From Lentzea aerocolonigenes (GTDB lineage Bacteria > Actinomycetota > Actinomycetes > Mycobacteriales > Pseudonocardiaceae), in contig NZ_JYJG01000069.1 of NCBI RefSeq assembly GCF_000955955.1, positions 1-64,000 of the forward strand: 64,000 nucleotides of DNA, written 5' to 3'. A model generated the notes under the pieces. The model saw only the letters and a program-made list of their open reading frames with translations, was not told where the DNA came from and did no database searches. A program made the translations under genes and the position numbers. Every line of letters starts with the position of its first letter. The stretch's first letter is position 1. Positions 50,722-59,765 of the stretch are shown in pieces.

Positions 50722-51537
50722 ATGAGCTGCCCCGTGTCCCCCAAGCTGGATTTCGGCGGCACCACGCCGTACGAGGACTACGTGCACGCGTCGGTGTTGC
50801 ACACCCTTCAACAGCAGTGGTCCAAGGACCCGCGCGAGATGTCGTTCCTGGTCATCACGCAGGTCATGGAGCTGTACTTCGGCCTGCTGTGCTTCGAGTG
50901 GCGGCAGGCCCAGACCGAACTCCGAGCGGACGACCTGAAAGCCGCCGTGCGCACACTGCGCAGGTCGGATCTGCATCTGCAGGCGCTGTCTGCGGCGTGG
51001 CGGCCGATCGCGCGCATGACGCCCACCGAGTTCAACTCGTTCCGCGACGCACTGGGCGAGGGCTCCGGCTTCCAGTCGGGCATGTACCGCGAGATGGAGT
51101 TCCTGCTCGGCGAGAAGTCCGCGTCGATGCTCGTGCCGCACCGCGCGGTGCCCGCGATGCACGCGCAACTGGAGGAGTCGCTCGGGAAGCCCTCGCTGTA
51201 CGACGACGTGCTGGCGGCGTTGAAGCGTCGCGGGTTCGACATCCCGGCCGAGGTGCTCGAACGCGACCTGACCAAGGCCTACGAACCGTCGGCCGAGGTC
51301 GAGCAGGTGTGGGCGGAGATCTACCGCGGCGACGACCGCGACCTGCTCGAACTCGGGGAGGCCCTGACCGACATCGCCGAGGAGTTCGCGCGCTGGCGGT
51401 ATGACCACCTGCTCGCGACCCGGCGTTCGATGGGAGCGAAGGTCGGCACCGGTGGGTCCGCTGGTGTTGCCTGGCTGGAGAAGCGCACCCAACGAGCGGT
51501 GTTCCCCGAGCTGTGGACTGCCAGGAGCTACGTGTGA
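50722..51537 (+). CDS. kynA: Tryptophan 2,3-dioxygenase
   Basis: A 271-residue heme enzyme that opens tryptophan to N-formylkynurenine. Family marks: the N-terminal YEDYVH (His near residue 22), HTLQQQWSKDPREMSFLVITQVMELYF region, ALGEGSGFQSGMYREMEFLLG, and the C-terminal heme-ligand part RWRYDHLLATRRSMGAKVGTGGSAGVAWL (axial His). AGGAGG lies ten bases before the ATG. The stop overlaps kynU. No formamidase (kynB) is seen in the window. Confidence 0.93.
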   Translation: MSCPVSPKLDFGGTTPYEDYVHASVLHTLQQQWSKDPREMSFLVITQVMELYFGLLCFEWRQAQTELRADDLKAAVRTLRRSDLHLQALSAAWRPIARMTPTEFNSFRDALGEGSGFQSGMYREMEFLLGEKSASMLVPHRAVPAMHAQLEESLGKPSLYDDVLAALKRRGFDIPAEVLERDLTKAYEPSAEVEQVWAEIYRGDDRDLLELGEALTDIAEEFARWRYDHLLATRRSMGAKVGTGGSAGVAWLEKRTQRAVFPELWTARSYV

Positions 51538-52634
51538 AGCGCGAGCTGTTCGACCTTCCCGAAGGTGTCATCTACCTCGACGGCAACTCGCTCGGCGCAC
51601 CGCCGAAGCACGTCGCCGAACGCATGCAGGAAGTCGTCAAACACCAGTGGGGCACCCGGCTGATCAGGTCGTGGTCGGAGGGCTGGTGGGAGGCGCCGCA
51701 ACGGATCGGCGACCGCATCGGCCGGCTGATCGGAGCGGCTCCCGGCCAGGTCGTGGTCGGTGACTCCACGTCGGTCAACGTCTTCAAGGCGTTGATGGGA
51801 GCCGTGAAAGGGACCAGCCGCACGGAGATCGTGTGCGACGAGTCGACGTTCCCGACCGACGGGTACATCGCGCAGTCCGTGGCCTCGTTGACAGGGCTGA
51901 AGATCCGGGCCGCGCGTCCGTCCTCTTTGGATCTCACCGAGGACACGGCCGTAGTGCTGCTCAACCACGTCGACTACCGGACCGGCGAGCTGCAGGACAT
52001 GAAGGCGCTCACCGAGCGGGCGCATGATGTTGGCGCACAGGTGGTCTGGGACCTCTGCCACAGCGCGGGCGTGCTGCCGATCGAGCTGGACGCGCTGAAC
52101 GTCGACTTCGCCATCGGCTGCACCTACAAGTTCCTCAACGGCGGACCTGGCTCACCCGCGTTCATTTACGTGCCGAAGCACAGGCAGAGCACGTTCGAGA
52201 ACCCGTTGTCGGGCTGGAACGGGCACCGCGAGCCGTTCGCGATGGCGGCGAGCTACGAACCCGATCCCGGCATCGTGCGAGCGCGGGTCGGCACGCCGGA
52301 CATCCTGTCGATGCTGGCGTTGGACGCCTCGCTGGACGTGTGGGACGACGTCGATCTGCACGAACTGCGTGAGCGCGGCCTCAAGCTCACCCAGTTGTTC
52401 CGCGAGCACGTCGAGAAGCTCACGAACCTCGAAGTGATCACACCCGAGGTGCGCGGCAACCAGGTCTCGGTGCGCTGCCCGGACGCCCGCGAGGTCATGG
52501 ACGAACTGATCGCGCGGGGCGTCATCGGCGACCACCGGCCGCCGGACATCCTCCGCTTCGGGTTCGCGCCGCTCTACGTGACGGACGAGGAAGCGATCAA
52601 GGCCGCCGAAGTTCTGGCTGAGATCACCCGGTGA
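51534..52634 (+). CDS. kynU: Kynureninase
   Basis: A 366-residue PLP enzyme that cleaves kynurenine to anthranilate and alanine. It starts YLDGNSLGAPPK, has the DSTSVNVFK phosphate-binding block, the WDLCHSAGVLPIELDALNVDFAIGCTYKFLNGGPGSPAF segment with the PLP lysine in TYKFLNG, and a late RFGFAPLYVT block. The GTG overlaps the kynA stop (GTGA), so the two enzymes are made together. The 3' end overlaps the next convergent gene by 11 bases. Confidence 0.93.
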   Translation: MKRELFDLPEGVIYLDGNSLGAPPKHVAERMQEVVKHQWGTRLIRSWSEGWWEAPQRIGDRIGRLIGAAPGQVVVGDSTSVNVFKALMGAVKGTSRTEIVCDESTFPTDGYIAQSVASLTGLKIRAARPSSLDLTEDTAVVLLNHVDYRTGELQDMKALTERAHDVGAQVVWDLCHSAGVLPIELDALNVDFAIGCTYKFLNGGPGSPAFIYVPKHRQSTFENPLSGWNGHREPFAMAASYEPDPGIVRARVGTPDILSMLALDASLDVWDDVDLHELRERGLKLTQLFREHVEKLTNLEVITPEVRGNQVSVRCPDAREVMDELIARGVIGDHRPPDILRFGFAPLYVTDEEAIKAAEVLAEITR

Positions 52635-53352
52635 GTGCGGCGTCCGCGATGCTCTTCGCCTCGCGGGCGCCCGCTTCCAAAGCCGAGCAGACGAACAGGA
52701 TCCACTGAGCCAGGCCCTCGATCTCGCCGGACGCGAACGCCACGGACGCCGCTTCGTACTCGGACGAACGGCGCAGGCACGCCACCTCCGGCACGCCCAG
52801 GCCCTTGGGGTCGAGACCGCTGGAGATCGACGTCATCCGGGCCGCGGCACGGGCGACCACACCGTTGGCGACCTCGAACGGGGCCAGGCCGAGCAGTTCG
52901 CCGTGCACCACCGCGACCAGAACCGGCGCCGGCACGGACGTTCCGCCGGTGACCAGTGACGCGAGCAGGTCGAGTCGCTGCGACACGTGCTCGGAGACGC
53001 GCGGCCGTCCGACGTCGGCAGTCAGATCCGCGGCGGCGAGAACGTGCAACCGCGCGAGGGCCTGCAACGGCGCGCGTTGCCAAACACCAACCAGACCGCC
53101 CAGTGCCTCGGCAACGCGCAAAGACCCTGCCAGCACGGGATCAGTGACCTCTCCGGAGGACGGGATCTCGGTCGGCCCACCCTCCAGCGCGGCCGACGCA
53201 CGGGCCGCGCGGACGGACGCTTCGGCCGCCGTCGTGGCCCAGCCGCGCAAGTTCACCCGATGGCGGTGCACCTGGAAGACGGCGTCCTTGGCCGCGTTGG
53301 CGGCGTCGGCCACACCAGGCAAGGAAAGCAGCGGAGCAAGCGGATCGGTCAC
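52624..53352 (-). CDS. Conserved actinobacterial helical protein (often annotated oxidoreductase)
   Basis: A 242-residue Ala/Leu-rich soluble helical protein with TDPLAPLLSLPGVADA at its start and the conserved RAPLQALARLHVLAAADL block near residue 95. I recall relatives in many actinomycetes with the label oxidoreductase, but no nucleotide-binding motif (GxGxxG) is visible, so that label is unsupported. The N-terminal arrangement (GARASAALEG type, here ARASAALEGG) slightly recalls the helix before Fic domains. Function unknown. It runs convergent to kynU and divergent from acs. Confidence 0.7.
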   Translation of the reverse strand: MTDPLAPLLSLPGVADAANAAKDAVFQVHRHRVNLRGWATTAAEASVRAARASAALEGGPTEIPSSGEVTDPVLAGSLRVAEALGGLVGVWQRAPLQALARLHVLAAADLTADVGRPRVSEHVSQRLDLLASLVTGGTSVPAPVLVAVVHGELLGLAPFEVANGVVARAAARMTSISSGLDPKGLGVPEVACLRRSSEYEAASVAFASGEIEGLAQWILFVCSALEAGAREAKSIADAALTG

Positions 53353-53466
53353 GGTCGCGCAGAGTACCTGACCAGGTGAAACGCGTGATCCAGCTCACTG
53401 GCCAGACCGTTGAGCGCGCAACTTCGCCCGTTCATCGCGCCACACGTGCTTCAACCAGACAAAACG

Positions 53467-53492
53467 GGTTACACAATGACAGCCGTGTAACC
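53467..53492. promoter_or_regulatory. Inverted repeat upstream of acs
   Basis: GGTTACAC-N10-GTGTAACC, perfect 8-base arms, 120 bases before the acs ATG. A candidate operator for a carbon-source regulator. The remaining bases of this 259-base gap hold an AGGAGG ribosome site for acs and no gene. Confidence 0.5.
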
Positions 53493-53611
53493 AACCTCCC
53501 AAGATTGGTCTGAACCTTTCGGGGGAGGAGCCTGTTGGAAGTGAACTGGCTCGCACTACGGTCAGTACCCGCATCCCCAACCGGTCTGGATTTTCCAGGA
53601 GGTCTCGCACC

Positions 53612-55594
53612 ATGACGCAGTCGCCAGGCCAGGGCCAAGCTCTGGACAACCTGCTCACGGAGAGCAGGACGTTCCCGCCCTCCGACGAGTTCGCGGCGCA
53701 GGCGAACGCGCAGCCCGAGCTGTACGAGGAGGCGAAGGCCGACCGCGAGGCGTTCTGGGCGAAGCAGGCGGAGCGGCTGCACTGGGACACCAAGTGGACG
53801 CAGGTGCTCGACTGGTCGGACGCGCCGTTCGCGAAGTGGTTCGTCGGCGGCAAGCTCAACGTCGCCTACAACTGCGTCGACCGGCACGTCGAGTCCGGCC
53901 ACGGCGACCAGGTCGCCATCCACTGGGAGGGCGAGCCCGGTGACTCCCGCGCCATCACCTACGCCGAGCTGCAGCGCGAGGTCTGCAAGGCCGCGAACGC
54001 GCTGAAGTCGCTGGGCATCGGCGCCGAGGACCGCGTCGCGATCTACATGCCGATGGTCCCAGAGGCGATCTTCTCGATGCTCGCCTGCGCCCGTCTCGGC
54101 GCGATGCACAGCGTCGTGTTCGGCGGCTTCTCCGCCGAGGCGCTGCGCACCCGCATCGAGGACTCCTCGTGCAAGCTCGTGATCACGACCGACGGTCAGT
54201 TCCGCCGCGGCAACCCGTTCCCGCTCAAGCCCGCCGTGGACGAGGCCGTCGCCGCCGCGCCGTCCGTGGAGAAGGTGCTCGTCGTGCGGCGCACCGGTTC
54301 CGAGGTCGCGTGGTCGGACAAGGACGTGTGGTGGCACGAGCTGGTGGACGGCCAGTCCGACGTGCACACCCCCGAGGCGTTCGACTCGGAGCACCCGCTC
54401 TTCATCCTCTACACCTCGGGCACCACGGGTAAGCCGAAGGGCATCCTGCACACGTCCGGCGGCTACCTCACGCAGGCGTCGTACACGCAGCACTACGTCT
54501 TCGACCTCAAGCCGGACACCGACGTGTACTGGTGCACCGCGGACATCGGCTGGGTCACCGGCCACAGCTACATCGTCTACGGCCCGCTGTCGAACCGCGT
54601 GACGCAGGTCGTCTACGAAGGCACGCCGAACACCCCGCACGAGGGCCGCCACTGGGAGATCGTGCAGAAGTACGGCGTCTCGATCTACTACACGGCGCCG
54701 ACGCTGATCCGCACCTTCATGAAGTGGGGCGCGGACATCCCGGCCAAGTACGACCTGTCGTCGTTGCGCGTGCTGGGTTCGGTCGGCGAGCCGATCAACC
54801 CCGAGGCGTGGATCTGGTACCGCGAGAACGTCGGTGGCGGCAAGGCCCCCATCGTCGACACGTGGTGGCAGACCGAGACCGGCGCGATCATGATCTCGCC
54901 GCTGCCCGGTGTCATCTCGACCAAGCCCGGCTCGGCGCAGCAGCCGCTGCCCGGCATCGGCGCGAAGGTCGTCAACGACGAGGGCGTCGAGGTGCCCCAC
55001 GGTGGCGGTGGCTACCTGGTGCTGGACGAGCCGTGGCCGTCGATGCTGCGCGGCATCTGGGGCGACGAGGAGCGCTACCGCGACACGTACTGGTCGCGCT
55101 TCGGCGAGCAGGGCTTCTACTTCGCGGGTGACGGCGCCAAGTACGACGCCGACGGCGACATCTGGCTGCTCGGCCGGGTCGACGACGTGATGAACGTGTC
55201 CGGCCACCGCATCTCCACCACCGAGGTCGAGTCCGCACTGGTCTCGCACCCGACCGTGGCTGAAGCCGCGGTCGTGGGCGCATCCGACGCGACCACCGGC
55301 CAGGGCATCGTGGCGTTCGTGATCCTGCGCGGTGGTGCGGGCTCCGACGCCGGTGGTGCCGAGGCGATCAAGGCGCTGCGCGACCACGTGGCCAAGGAGA
55401 TCGGCCCGATCGCGAAGCCGCGGCAGATCATGGTCGTGCCGGAGCTGCCGAAGACCCGCTCGGGCAAGATCATGCGCCGCCTGCTGCGCGATGTGGCCGA
55501 GAACCGTGCCGTCGGTGACGTGACGACGCTGGCCGACTCGTCGGTCATGGATCTCATCTCGGCCGGCCTGCAGTCGGGCAAGTCCGAGGACTGA
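53612..55594 (+). CDS. acs: Acetyl-CoA synthetase
   Basis: A 660-residue AMP-forming acetate:CoA ligase. Core motifs: YTSGTTGKPKG (P-loop, near residue 268), WWQTETG (near residue 418), the YFAGDGAKYDADGDIWLLGRVDDVMNVSGHR hinge region and the C-terminal PKTRSGKIMRR, whose Lys is acetylated by Pat-type enzymes to silence the enzyme. Length equals the family norm. AGGAGG precedes the ATG. A palindrome upstream and a terminator after the gene suggest a monocistronic unit (Rv3667 position). Confidence 0.95.
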   Translation: MTQSPGQGQALDNLLTESRTFPPSDEFAAQANAQPELYEEAKADREAFWAKQAERLHWDTKWTQVLDWSDAPFAKWFVGGKLNVAYNCVDRHVESGHGDQVAIHWEGEPGDSRAITYAELQREVCKAANALKSLGIGAEDRVAIYMPMVPEAIFSMLACARLGAMHSVVFGGFSAEALRTRIEDSSCKLVITTDGQFRRGNPFPLKPAVDEAVAAAPSVEKVLVVRRTGSEVAWSDKDVWWHELVDGQSDVHTPEAFDSEHPLFILYTSGTTGKPKGILHTSGGYLTQASYTQHYVFDLKPDTDVYWCTADIGWVTGHSYIVYGPLSNRVTQVVYEGTPNTPHEGRHWEIVQKYGVSIYYTAPTLIRTFMKWGADIPAKYDLSSLRVLGSVGEPINPEAWIWYRENVGGGKAPIVDTWWQTETGAIMISPLPGVISTKPGSAQQPLPGIGAKVVNDEGVEVPHGGGGYLVLDEPWPSMLRGIWGDEERYRDTYWSRFGEQGFYFAGDGAKYDADGDIWLLGRVDDVMNVSGHRISTTEVESALVSHPTVAEAAVVGASDATTGQGIVAFVILRGGAGSDAGGAEAIKALRDHVAKEIGPIAKPRQIMVVPELPKTRSGKIMRRLLRDVAENRAVGDVTTLADSSVMDLISAGLQSGKSED

Positions 55595-55608
55595 TCTGCG
55601 TAAACGTG

Positions 55609-55636
55609 ACGGGCGCCCTCGGAAGAGGGCGCCCGT
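55609..55636 (+). terminator. Terminator after acs
   Basis: ACGGGCGCCCTC pairs with GAGGGCGCCCGT around a GGAA loop, 15 bases past the acs stop. Perfect 12-bp stem. Confidence 0.75.
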
Positions 55637-55719
55637 TCGCGTTAAGGTTGCATCAGGGTGAGCCGGGAAGTCTGGTCGGCACGAGGATTTGTCGTACCTG
55701 CTGACCGCTTGGGAGCCCC

Positions 55720-56886
55720 GTGTCGCGCAAGAAGGCAGTTGTCGCCGAGTTCGCCCGTTACCTCCGCACGGAAACCGTGGGTGGCACCGTGCTGCTCGGC
55801 GCCACGGCCATAGCGTTGCTCTGGGCCAATTCGCCGTTGTCCCCCGCCTACTTCGGCCTCAGAGACCTCCAGGCCGGGCCACTGTCCATTGGGGACTGGG
55901 CCAAGGACGGGTTGCTGGCCGTCTTCTTCTTCGTGGCCGGGCTTGAGCTCAAACGAGAGCTCGTCGTCGGAGAGCTGTCGCAGCTGAAGGCCGCGATCTT
56001 GCCCGTGGTGGCGGCGATCGGCGGCATGATCGTGCCCGCGTTGATCGCGTTGACGATCGGCTGGGGGCAGCCGGGCATCGAGAAAGCGTGGGCGATTCCG
56101 GTCGCCACGGACATCGCGTTCGCGCTGGGCGTGCTGGCGATCACCGCGTCCGGGTTGCCGTCGAGTCTGCGGGTGTTCCTGTTGTCGTTGGCCGTGGTGG
56201 ACGACCTGGGTGCGATCGTCGTGATCGCGATCCTGTTCACGGCGAAGTTCAACCTGCTCGCGGCCGGGGCGGTCGTGCTGCTGCTGGCCCTGTACGCCTT
56301 CCTGCAGCACAAGAGGATCACCTCGCCGTTCCTCTACGTGCCGATCGCGCTCGCCACCTGGTGGTTCATGCACGAGTCTGGCATCCACGCGACGATCGCC
56401 GGGGTGGCGCTGGCGTTGCTGACGCGGGTGAAGCGCGACCCGTACGAGCAGGAGGCGCCGGCGGTGAGGCTCGAGCACCTGCTGCAGCCGTGGTCGGCTG
56501 GGGTGGCGGTGCCGGTGTTCGCGCTGTTCGCGGCCGGGATTCCGGTGGGCGCGGAGGCGTTCGGGAAGCTCTTCGCGGACAAGATCGCGATCGGGGTGAT
56601 GGTCGGACTGGTCGTCGGCAAGGTGATCGGAATCGTGGGGGCGTCGGCGCTGGCCGTCGCGGTCAAAGCAGCGGTCTGGCCGGCCGGTGCCGGGCCGCGG
56701 GACATCGTCGCGGTGGCGACGCTGGGCGGAGTCGGGTTCACGGTCAGCCTGCTGATCGCCGAGCTGTCCCTCGGCGAGGCGGAGACCGCGAAGGCCGCCG
56801 TCCTGCTCGCGTCCATGATCGCGTCGCTGCTCGCCGCGGTGTTGCTCATTCGCCGCAGCCGGGCACATGGCACCATGTCCGGGTGA
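55720..56886 (+). CDS. nhaA: Na+/H+ antiporter NhaA
   Basis: A 388-residue inner-membrane antiporter. The NhaA helices and the ion-site aspartates are visible in AWAIPVATDIAFALGVLAI and LAVVDDLGAIVVIAILF (the adjacent Asp pair, near residue 162). A late GGVGFTVSLLIAELSL block is also typical. It would expel Na+ at alkaline pH. The GTG at 55720 gives the normal N-terminus. The stop overlaps the DUF1469 gene by GTGA. nhaA is not part of the mycobacterial order as I recall it, so it is an insertion relative to that block. Confidence 0.92.
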   Translation: MSRKKAVVAEFARYLRTETVGGTVLLGATAIALLWANSPLSPAYFGLRDLQAGPLSIGDWAKDGLLAVFFFVAGLELKRELVVGELSQLKAAILPVVAAIGGMIVPALIALTIGWGQPGIEKAWAIPVATDIAFALGVLAITASGLPSSLRVFLLSLAVVDDLGAIVVIAILFTAKFNLLAAGAVVLLLALYAFLQHKRITSPFLYVPIALATWWFMHESGIHATIAGVALALLTRVKRDPYEQEAPAVRLEHLLQPWSAGVAVPVFALFAAGIPVGAEAFGKLFADKIAIGVMVGLVVGKVIGIVGASALAVAVKAAVWPAGAGPRDIVAVATLGGVGFTVSLLIAELSLGEAETAKAAVLLASMIASLLAAVLLIRRSRAHGTMSG

Positions 56887-57323
56887 CCACCAGGGAGCAC
56901 ATCGCGTCGATTCCGCTGACCGCAGACGACCCGACGGCCGAGGCCTCGATCGGCGGTCTTGTTCGTGATGCGACCGCGCACATGTCGACGTTGGTCAGAG
57001 CAGAGGTCGAGCTCGCCAAGGGTGAGCTGGTCAAGGAGCTCAAGAAGGGCGCCTTCGGCAGCGCCTACCTGATCGCCGCTCTCACGGTGCTCTGCTTCAG
57101 CCTGTTCTTCCTCTTCATGGCGCTCGGCTTCGGCTTCTCGGAGTGGTGGGGCTGGCCGAGGTGGGCCGGCTTCGGGCTCGTGTTCGTCGTGATGCTCCTC
57201 GCCGTCGGGGCGCTGGCCCTGCTCGGCGTGCGCAAGCTGAAGAGGATCAAGGCGCCGGAGAAGTCGATCGCGGAGGCGAAGGAAACGATCGCCGCGCTGA
57301 CGAGCCGGGGCGACGACAACTGA
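56883..57323 (+). CDS. DUF1469 (phage-holin-like superfamily III) membrane protein
   Basis: A 146-residue protein: a cytoplasmic N-terminal helix with DATAHMSTLVRAEVELAKGELVKELKK, two membrane helices (about residues 58-82 and 92-115), and a charged C-terminal helix. This is the DUF1469 pattern (Rv3669-like); despite the family name it is not a phage gene here. The GTG overlaps the nhaA stop and its stop overlaps the presumed CTG of the next gene, forming a tight three-gene run. Confidence 0.82.
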   Translation: MTTREHIASIPLTADDPTAEASIGGLVRDATAHMSTLVRAEVELAKGELVKELKKGAFGSAYLIAALTVLCFSLFFLFMALGFGFSEWWGWPRWAGFGLVFVVMLLAVGALALLGVRKLKRIKAPEKSIAEAKETIAALTSRGDDN

Positions 57324-58237
57324 GCCGCAAACCCGACCCGTCCGTGGTGCGGGTCGCGGGTCCGTGGACGCACCGCGACGTCTCGGCCAACGGCATCCGC
57401 CTGCACGTCGCCGAACTCGGCGAGGGACCGCTCGTGCTGCTCCTGCACGGGTTCCCCGAGTTCTGGTGGTCGTGGCGGCACCAGCTGACGACGCTCGCCG
57501 AGGCCGGCTACCGCGCGGTGGCCGTCGACCTGCGCGGGTACGGCGACTCGGACAAACCACCGCGCGGCTACGACGGCTTCACGCTCGCCGGTGACATCGC
57601 GGGCCTGATCAAGGCGCTCGGCGCCCAACGCGCACACCTGGTGGGTCACGCGTGGGGCGGCGCCACGGCCTGGACCGTCGGCGCGATCCACCCGCGCCTG
57701 GTCTCGTCGATCTCGGTGCTGGCCGCGCCGCACCCGCTGGCGATGCGCCGCGCGTTCCGCAGGCATCCCCGGATCAACTCGCACGTGCTGCGCTTCCAGC
57801 TGCCGATCTACCCGGAACGCTGGCTGACCGGCGAGAACGGCCTGCAGGTCGCCCGGCTGCTGTCGGCGTGGTCCGGGCCGAAGTGGCGGTCAGCGCCCGA
57901 GTTCGACGAGGTCATCCGCCGCTGCCGCCAGGCGATGACGATCCCCGGCGTCGCCCACAGCGCGATGGAGTACTTCCGGTGGGCGGTGCGCTCGCAGATC
58001 CGCAGCGACGGCCGCCGGTTCATCGAGGCGGTCGACAAGCCGATGCAGGTGCCGGTGCTGCAGATCCACGGCGCCCTGGACCCGATCACCCTGGAGTCCT
58101 CCGCCCGCGAGTCGCGACCGTGGCTCGGGCCGGGGTCGGAGTTCCGGTGCCTGCCCGAGGTGGGGCACTTCCCGAACCAGGAGGCGTCCCACACCACGAG
58201 CAGGCTGATCACCGAGTTCCTGCGGAAGACGTCCTGA
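57320..58237 (+). CDS. EphE-like alpha/beta hydrolase lacking the usual nucleophile
   Basis: About 305 residues of the epoxide-hydrolase branch of the alpha/beta-hydrolase fold. The oxyanion motif HGFPEFWWSWR (near residue 45), the acid in HGALDPIT and the base His in EVGHFPNQE are present. The nucleophile elbow reads VGHAWGG where active epoxide hydrolases have GHDWGG, so the catalytic Asp is Ala (about residue 110). Activity as an epoxide hydrolase is therefore doubtful. A CTG start overlapping the previous stop (CTGA) gives an N-terminus like EphE of mycobacteria; GTG at 57344 is the alternative. Position matches Rv3670. Confidence 0.75.
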   Translation: MSRKPDPSVVRVAGPWTHRDVSANGIRLHVAELGEGPLVLLLHGFPEFWWSWRHQLTTLAEAGYRAVAVDLRGYGDSDKPPRGYDGFTLAGDIAGLIKALGAQRAHLVGHAWGGATAWTVGAIHPRLVSSISVLAAPHPLAMRRAFRRHPRINSHVLRFQLPIYPERWLTGENGLQVARLLSAWSGPKWRSAPEFDEVIRRCRQAMTIPGVAHSAMEYFRWAVRSQIRSDGRRFIEAVDKPMQVPVLQIHGALDPITLESSARESRPWLGPGSEFRCLPEVGHFPNQEASHTTSRLITEFLRKTS

Positions 58238-59693
58238 ACGCGGTCGTCAGCGCTCCGGCCGGGTCGTCCGGCAGATCCACCGAACGCCAGGCGATGTAGC
58301 CGTCCGGCCGCACCAGCGACGCGCCCTTTTCGGACAGTCCGAACAGCTCCAGCTGCTCGATCCGCTCATACGTCACGCCCGCTCGTTGCGCCGCCTCCTC
58401 CCACTGCGGGTGGTCGGCGACGAGCACCCAGCCGCGCTGGAAGAGGTCCAAAGTGGACTTGCCCGGCTCGATCCACGCGTGCGGGGCGCGCGTGCCCGGC
58501 TGGCCGTTCCACAGCTCCGGGAGCTGCGCCGGCGGCAGTTCAGGTCCGGCTCCCAGCACGGCGTCCGAGCGGTAGAGCATGCCGAAGTGCATGGCGTTGT
58601 TGTCGTACAGCACGGCGTCCTCGGGCTCGCCGTCCCGGTTGTGGCCGTCGTTGCGCGCGAAGATCTGCTGGTGGCAGAGGGTCGCGACCGGGCGCCGTTC
58701 CGCGTCGTAGGTGTCCAACAAGGACGGTCGTGACTCGCCGCCCAGCACGGCGGCGAGCTTCCAGGCCAGGTTGTGCGCGTCCTCGATGCCCACATTCGCC
58801 CCGAACCCGCCACGGCTCGGCGGCAACGTGTGCGCGGCGTCGCCTGCCAGGAAGATCCGGCCGGCCGAGAACTGGTCGGCGACGCCCGCGGAGATCGTCC
58901 AGCGCCCCGTCGTGATGATCTCGACGGGCAGGTCGTCCCTGCCGATCGCCTGGTAGATCCTGGCCACCAGCTCGGCCTCGGTGTAGTCGCGGTCTTCGAG
59001 CATCAGCACCCAGCGGCCGTCGCCGTAGGTGGTCAGGAAGCCGATGCCGTCGATCACGAACTGGCCGATCCCGTCCTTGAGGTACTCGTCCAGCGGCGCG
59101 CGGAACAGCACGCTGCGGGAGGTGTGCATGAACCCGCGACCGGTGCGGGTGATGCCGAGCGCCTCCCGGATCGGGCTGCGGTGGCCATCGGCCGCGACCA
59201 GGTAGTCCGCCCGGATCTCGTACGGCTCGCCATCGCCCTGCACGATCGCCGTCACGCCCTCGTCGTCCTGCGAGAACTCCAGCATCCGGGTGCTCATCCG
59301 GATGTCCGCGCCGAGCTGGCGGGCCTTGTCCCGCAGCAGCGGCTCCATCCGGTCCTGGGCCACCCCGACGCCCTTCGACGGCGAGTACTCGACGTCGGAG
59401 ATCTCGGCCGGAGGCGACCAGAACGTCTCGTCGTACTTCCTCCCGACCAGGCTCTCCGCCTTGACCCGCCGGATGCCGAAGCCCTTGCCCACGTTGCTGC
59501 GCGGCAGCTCGTCCGCCAGCCCGGTCGCGCGCATCAGCTCGCCCACCCGAGCGTTGAAACCGACCGCCCGCGGGTGCGGTGAGCTGCCCGGATGCTTCTC
59601 CACCAGCGTCACGTCCACACCGCGCCACGCCATGAACAACGCGGCCGACGTTCCCGCCAGGCCTCCCCCGACCACCAACACAGAAGTCTTCAC
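58209..59693 (-). CDS. FAD-dependent aromatic monooxygenase
   Basis: A 494-residue flavoprotein hydroxylase of the PHBH/MhpA/RebC class. FAD motifs: VLVVGGGLAGTSAA (residues 5-18), LVAADGHRSPIREALG (near residue 165) and the GDAAHTLPPSRGGFGANVGIEDAHNLAWKL stretch (near residue 290). A C-terminal thioredoxin-like domain follows. It probably hydroxylates an aromatic or polyketide-type compound, or inactivates a drug such as rifampicin. The GTG at 59693 has GAGGGG six bases upstream; an ATG at 59699 abuts that site. Divergent from a TetR gene with shared operators, which suggests induction by its substrate. Confidence 0.87.
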   Translation of the reverse strand: MKTSVLVVGGGLAGTSAALFMAWRGVDVTLVEKHPGSSPHPRAVGFNARVGELMRATGLADELPRSNVGKGFGIRRVKAESLVGRKYDETFWSPPAEISDVEYSPSKGVGVAQDRMEPLLRDKARQLGADIRMSTRMLEFSQDDEGVTAIVQGDGEPYEIRADYLVAADGHRSPIREALGITRTGRGFMHTSRSVLFRAPLDEYLKDGIGQFVIDGIGFLTTYGDGRWVLMLEDRDYTEAELVARIYQAIGRDDLPVEIITTGRWTISAGVADQFSAGRIFLAGDAAHTLPPSRGGFGANVGIEDAHNLAWKLAAVLGGESRPSLLDTYDAERRPVATLCHQQIFARNDGHNRDGEPEDAVLYDNNAMHFGMLYRSDAVLGAGPELPPAQLPELWNGQPGTRAPHAWIEPGKSTLDLFQRGWVLVADHPQWEEAAQRAGVTYERIEQLELFGLSEKGASLVRPDGYIAWRSVDLPDDPAGALTTAFRTSSAGTR

Positions 59694-59706
59694 CAGCATC
59701 CCCTCT

Positions 59707-59738
59707 CGATACGCTGTATCGCTCAATACACTGTATCG
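59707..59738. promoter_or_regulatory. Tandem TetR-type operators
   Basis: CGATAC-GCT-GTATCG (59707-59721, perfect) is followed 17 bases on by CAATAC-ACT-GTATCG (59724-59738, one mismatch). A further half-like GCTGTATTG lies at 59748-59756. They fill the 72-base gap between the monooxygenase and TetR starts. Confidence 0.75.
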
Positions 59739-59765
59739 CAAGGAGACGCTGTATTGTCCAGCCCG

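Noticed and set aside
56883-57323. Prophage holin
   Set aside because: DUF1469 proteins share only a superfamily name with holins; gene order is the conserved chromosomal one and no phage genes are near.
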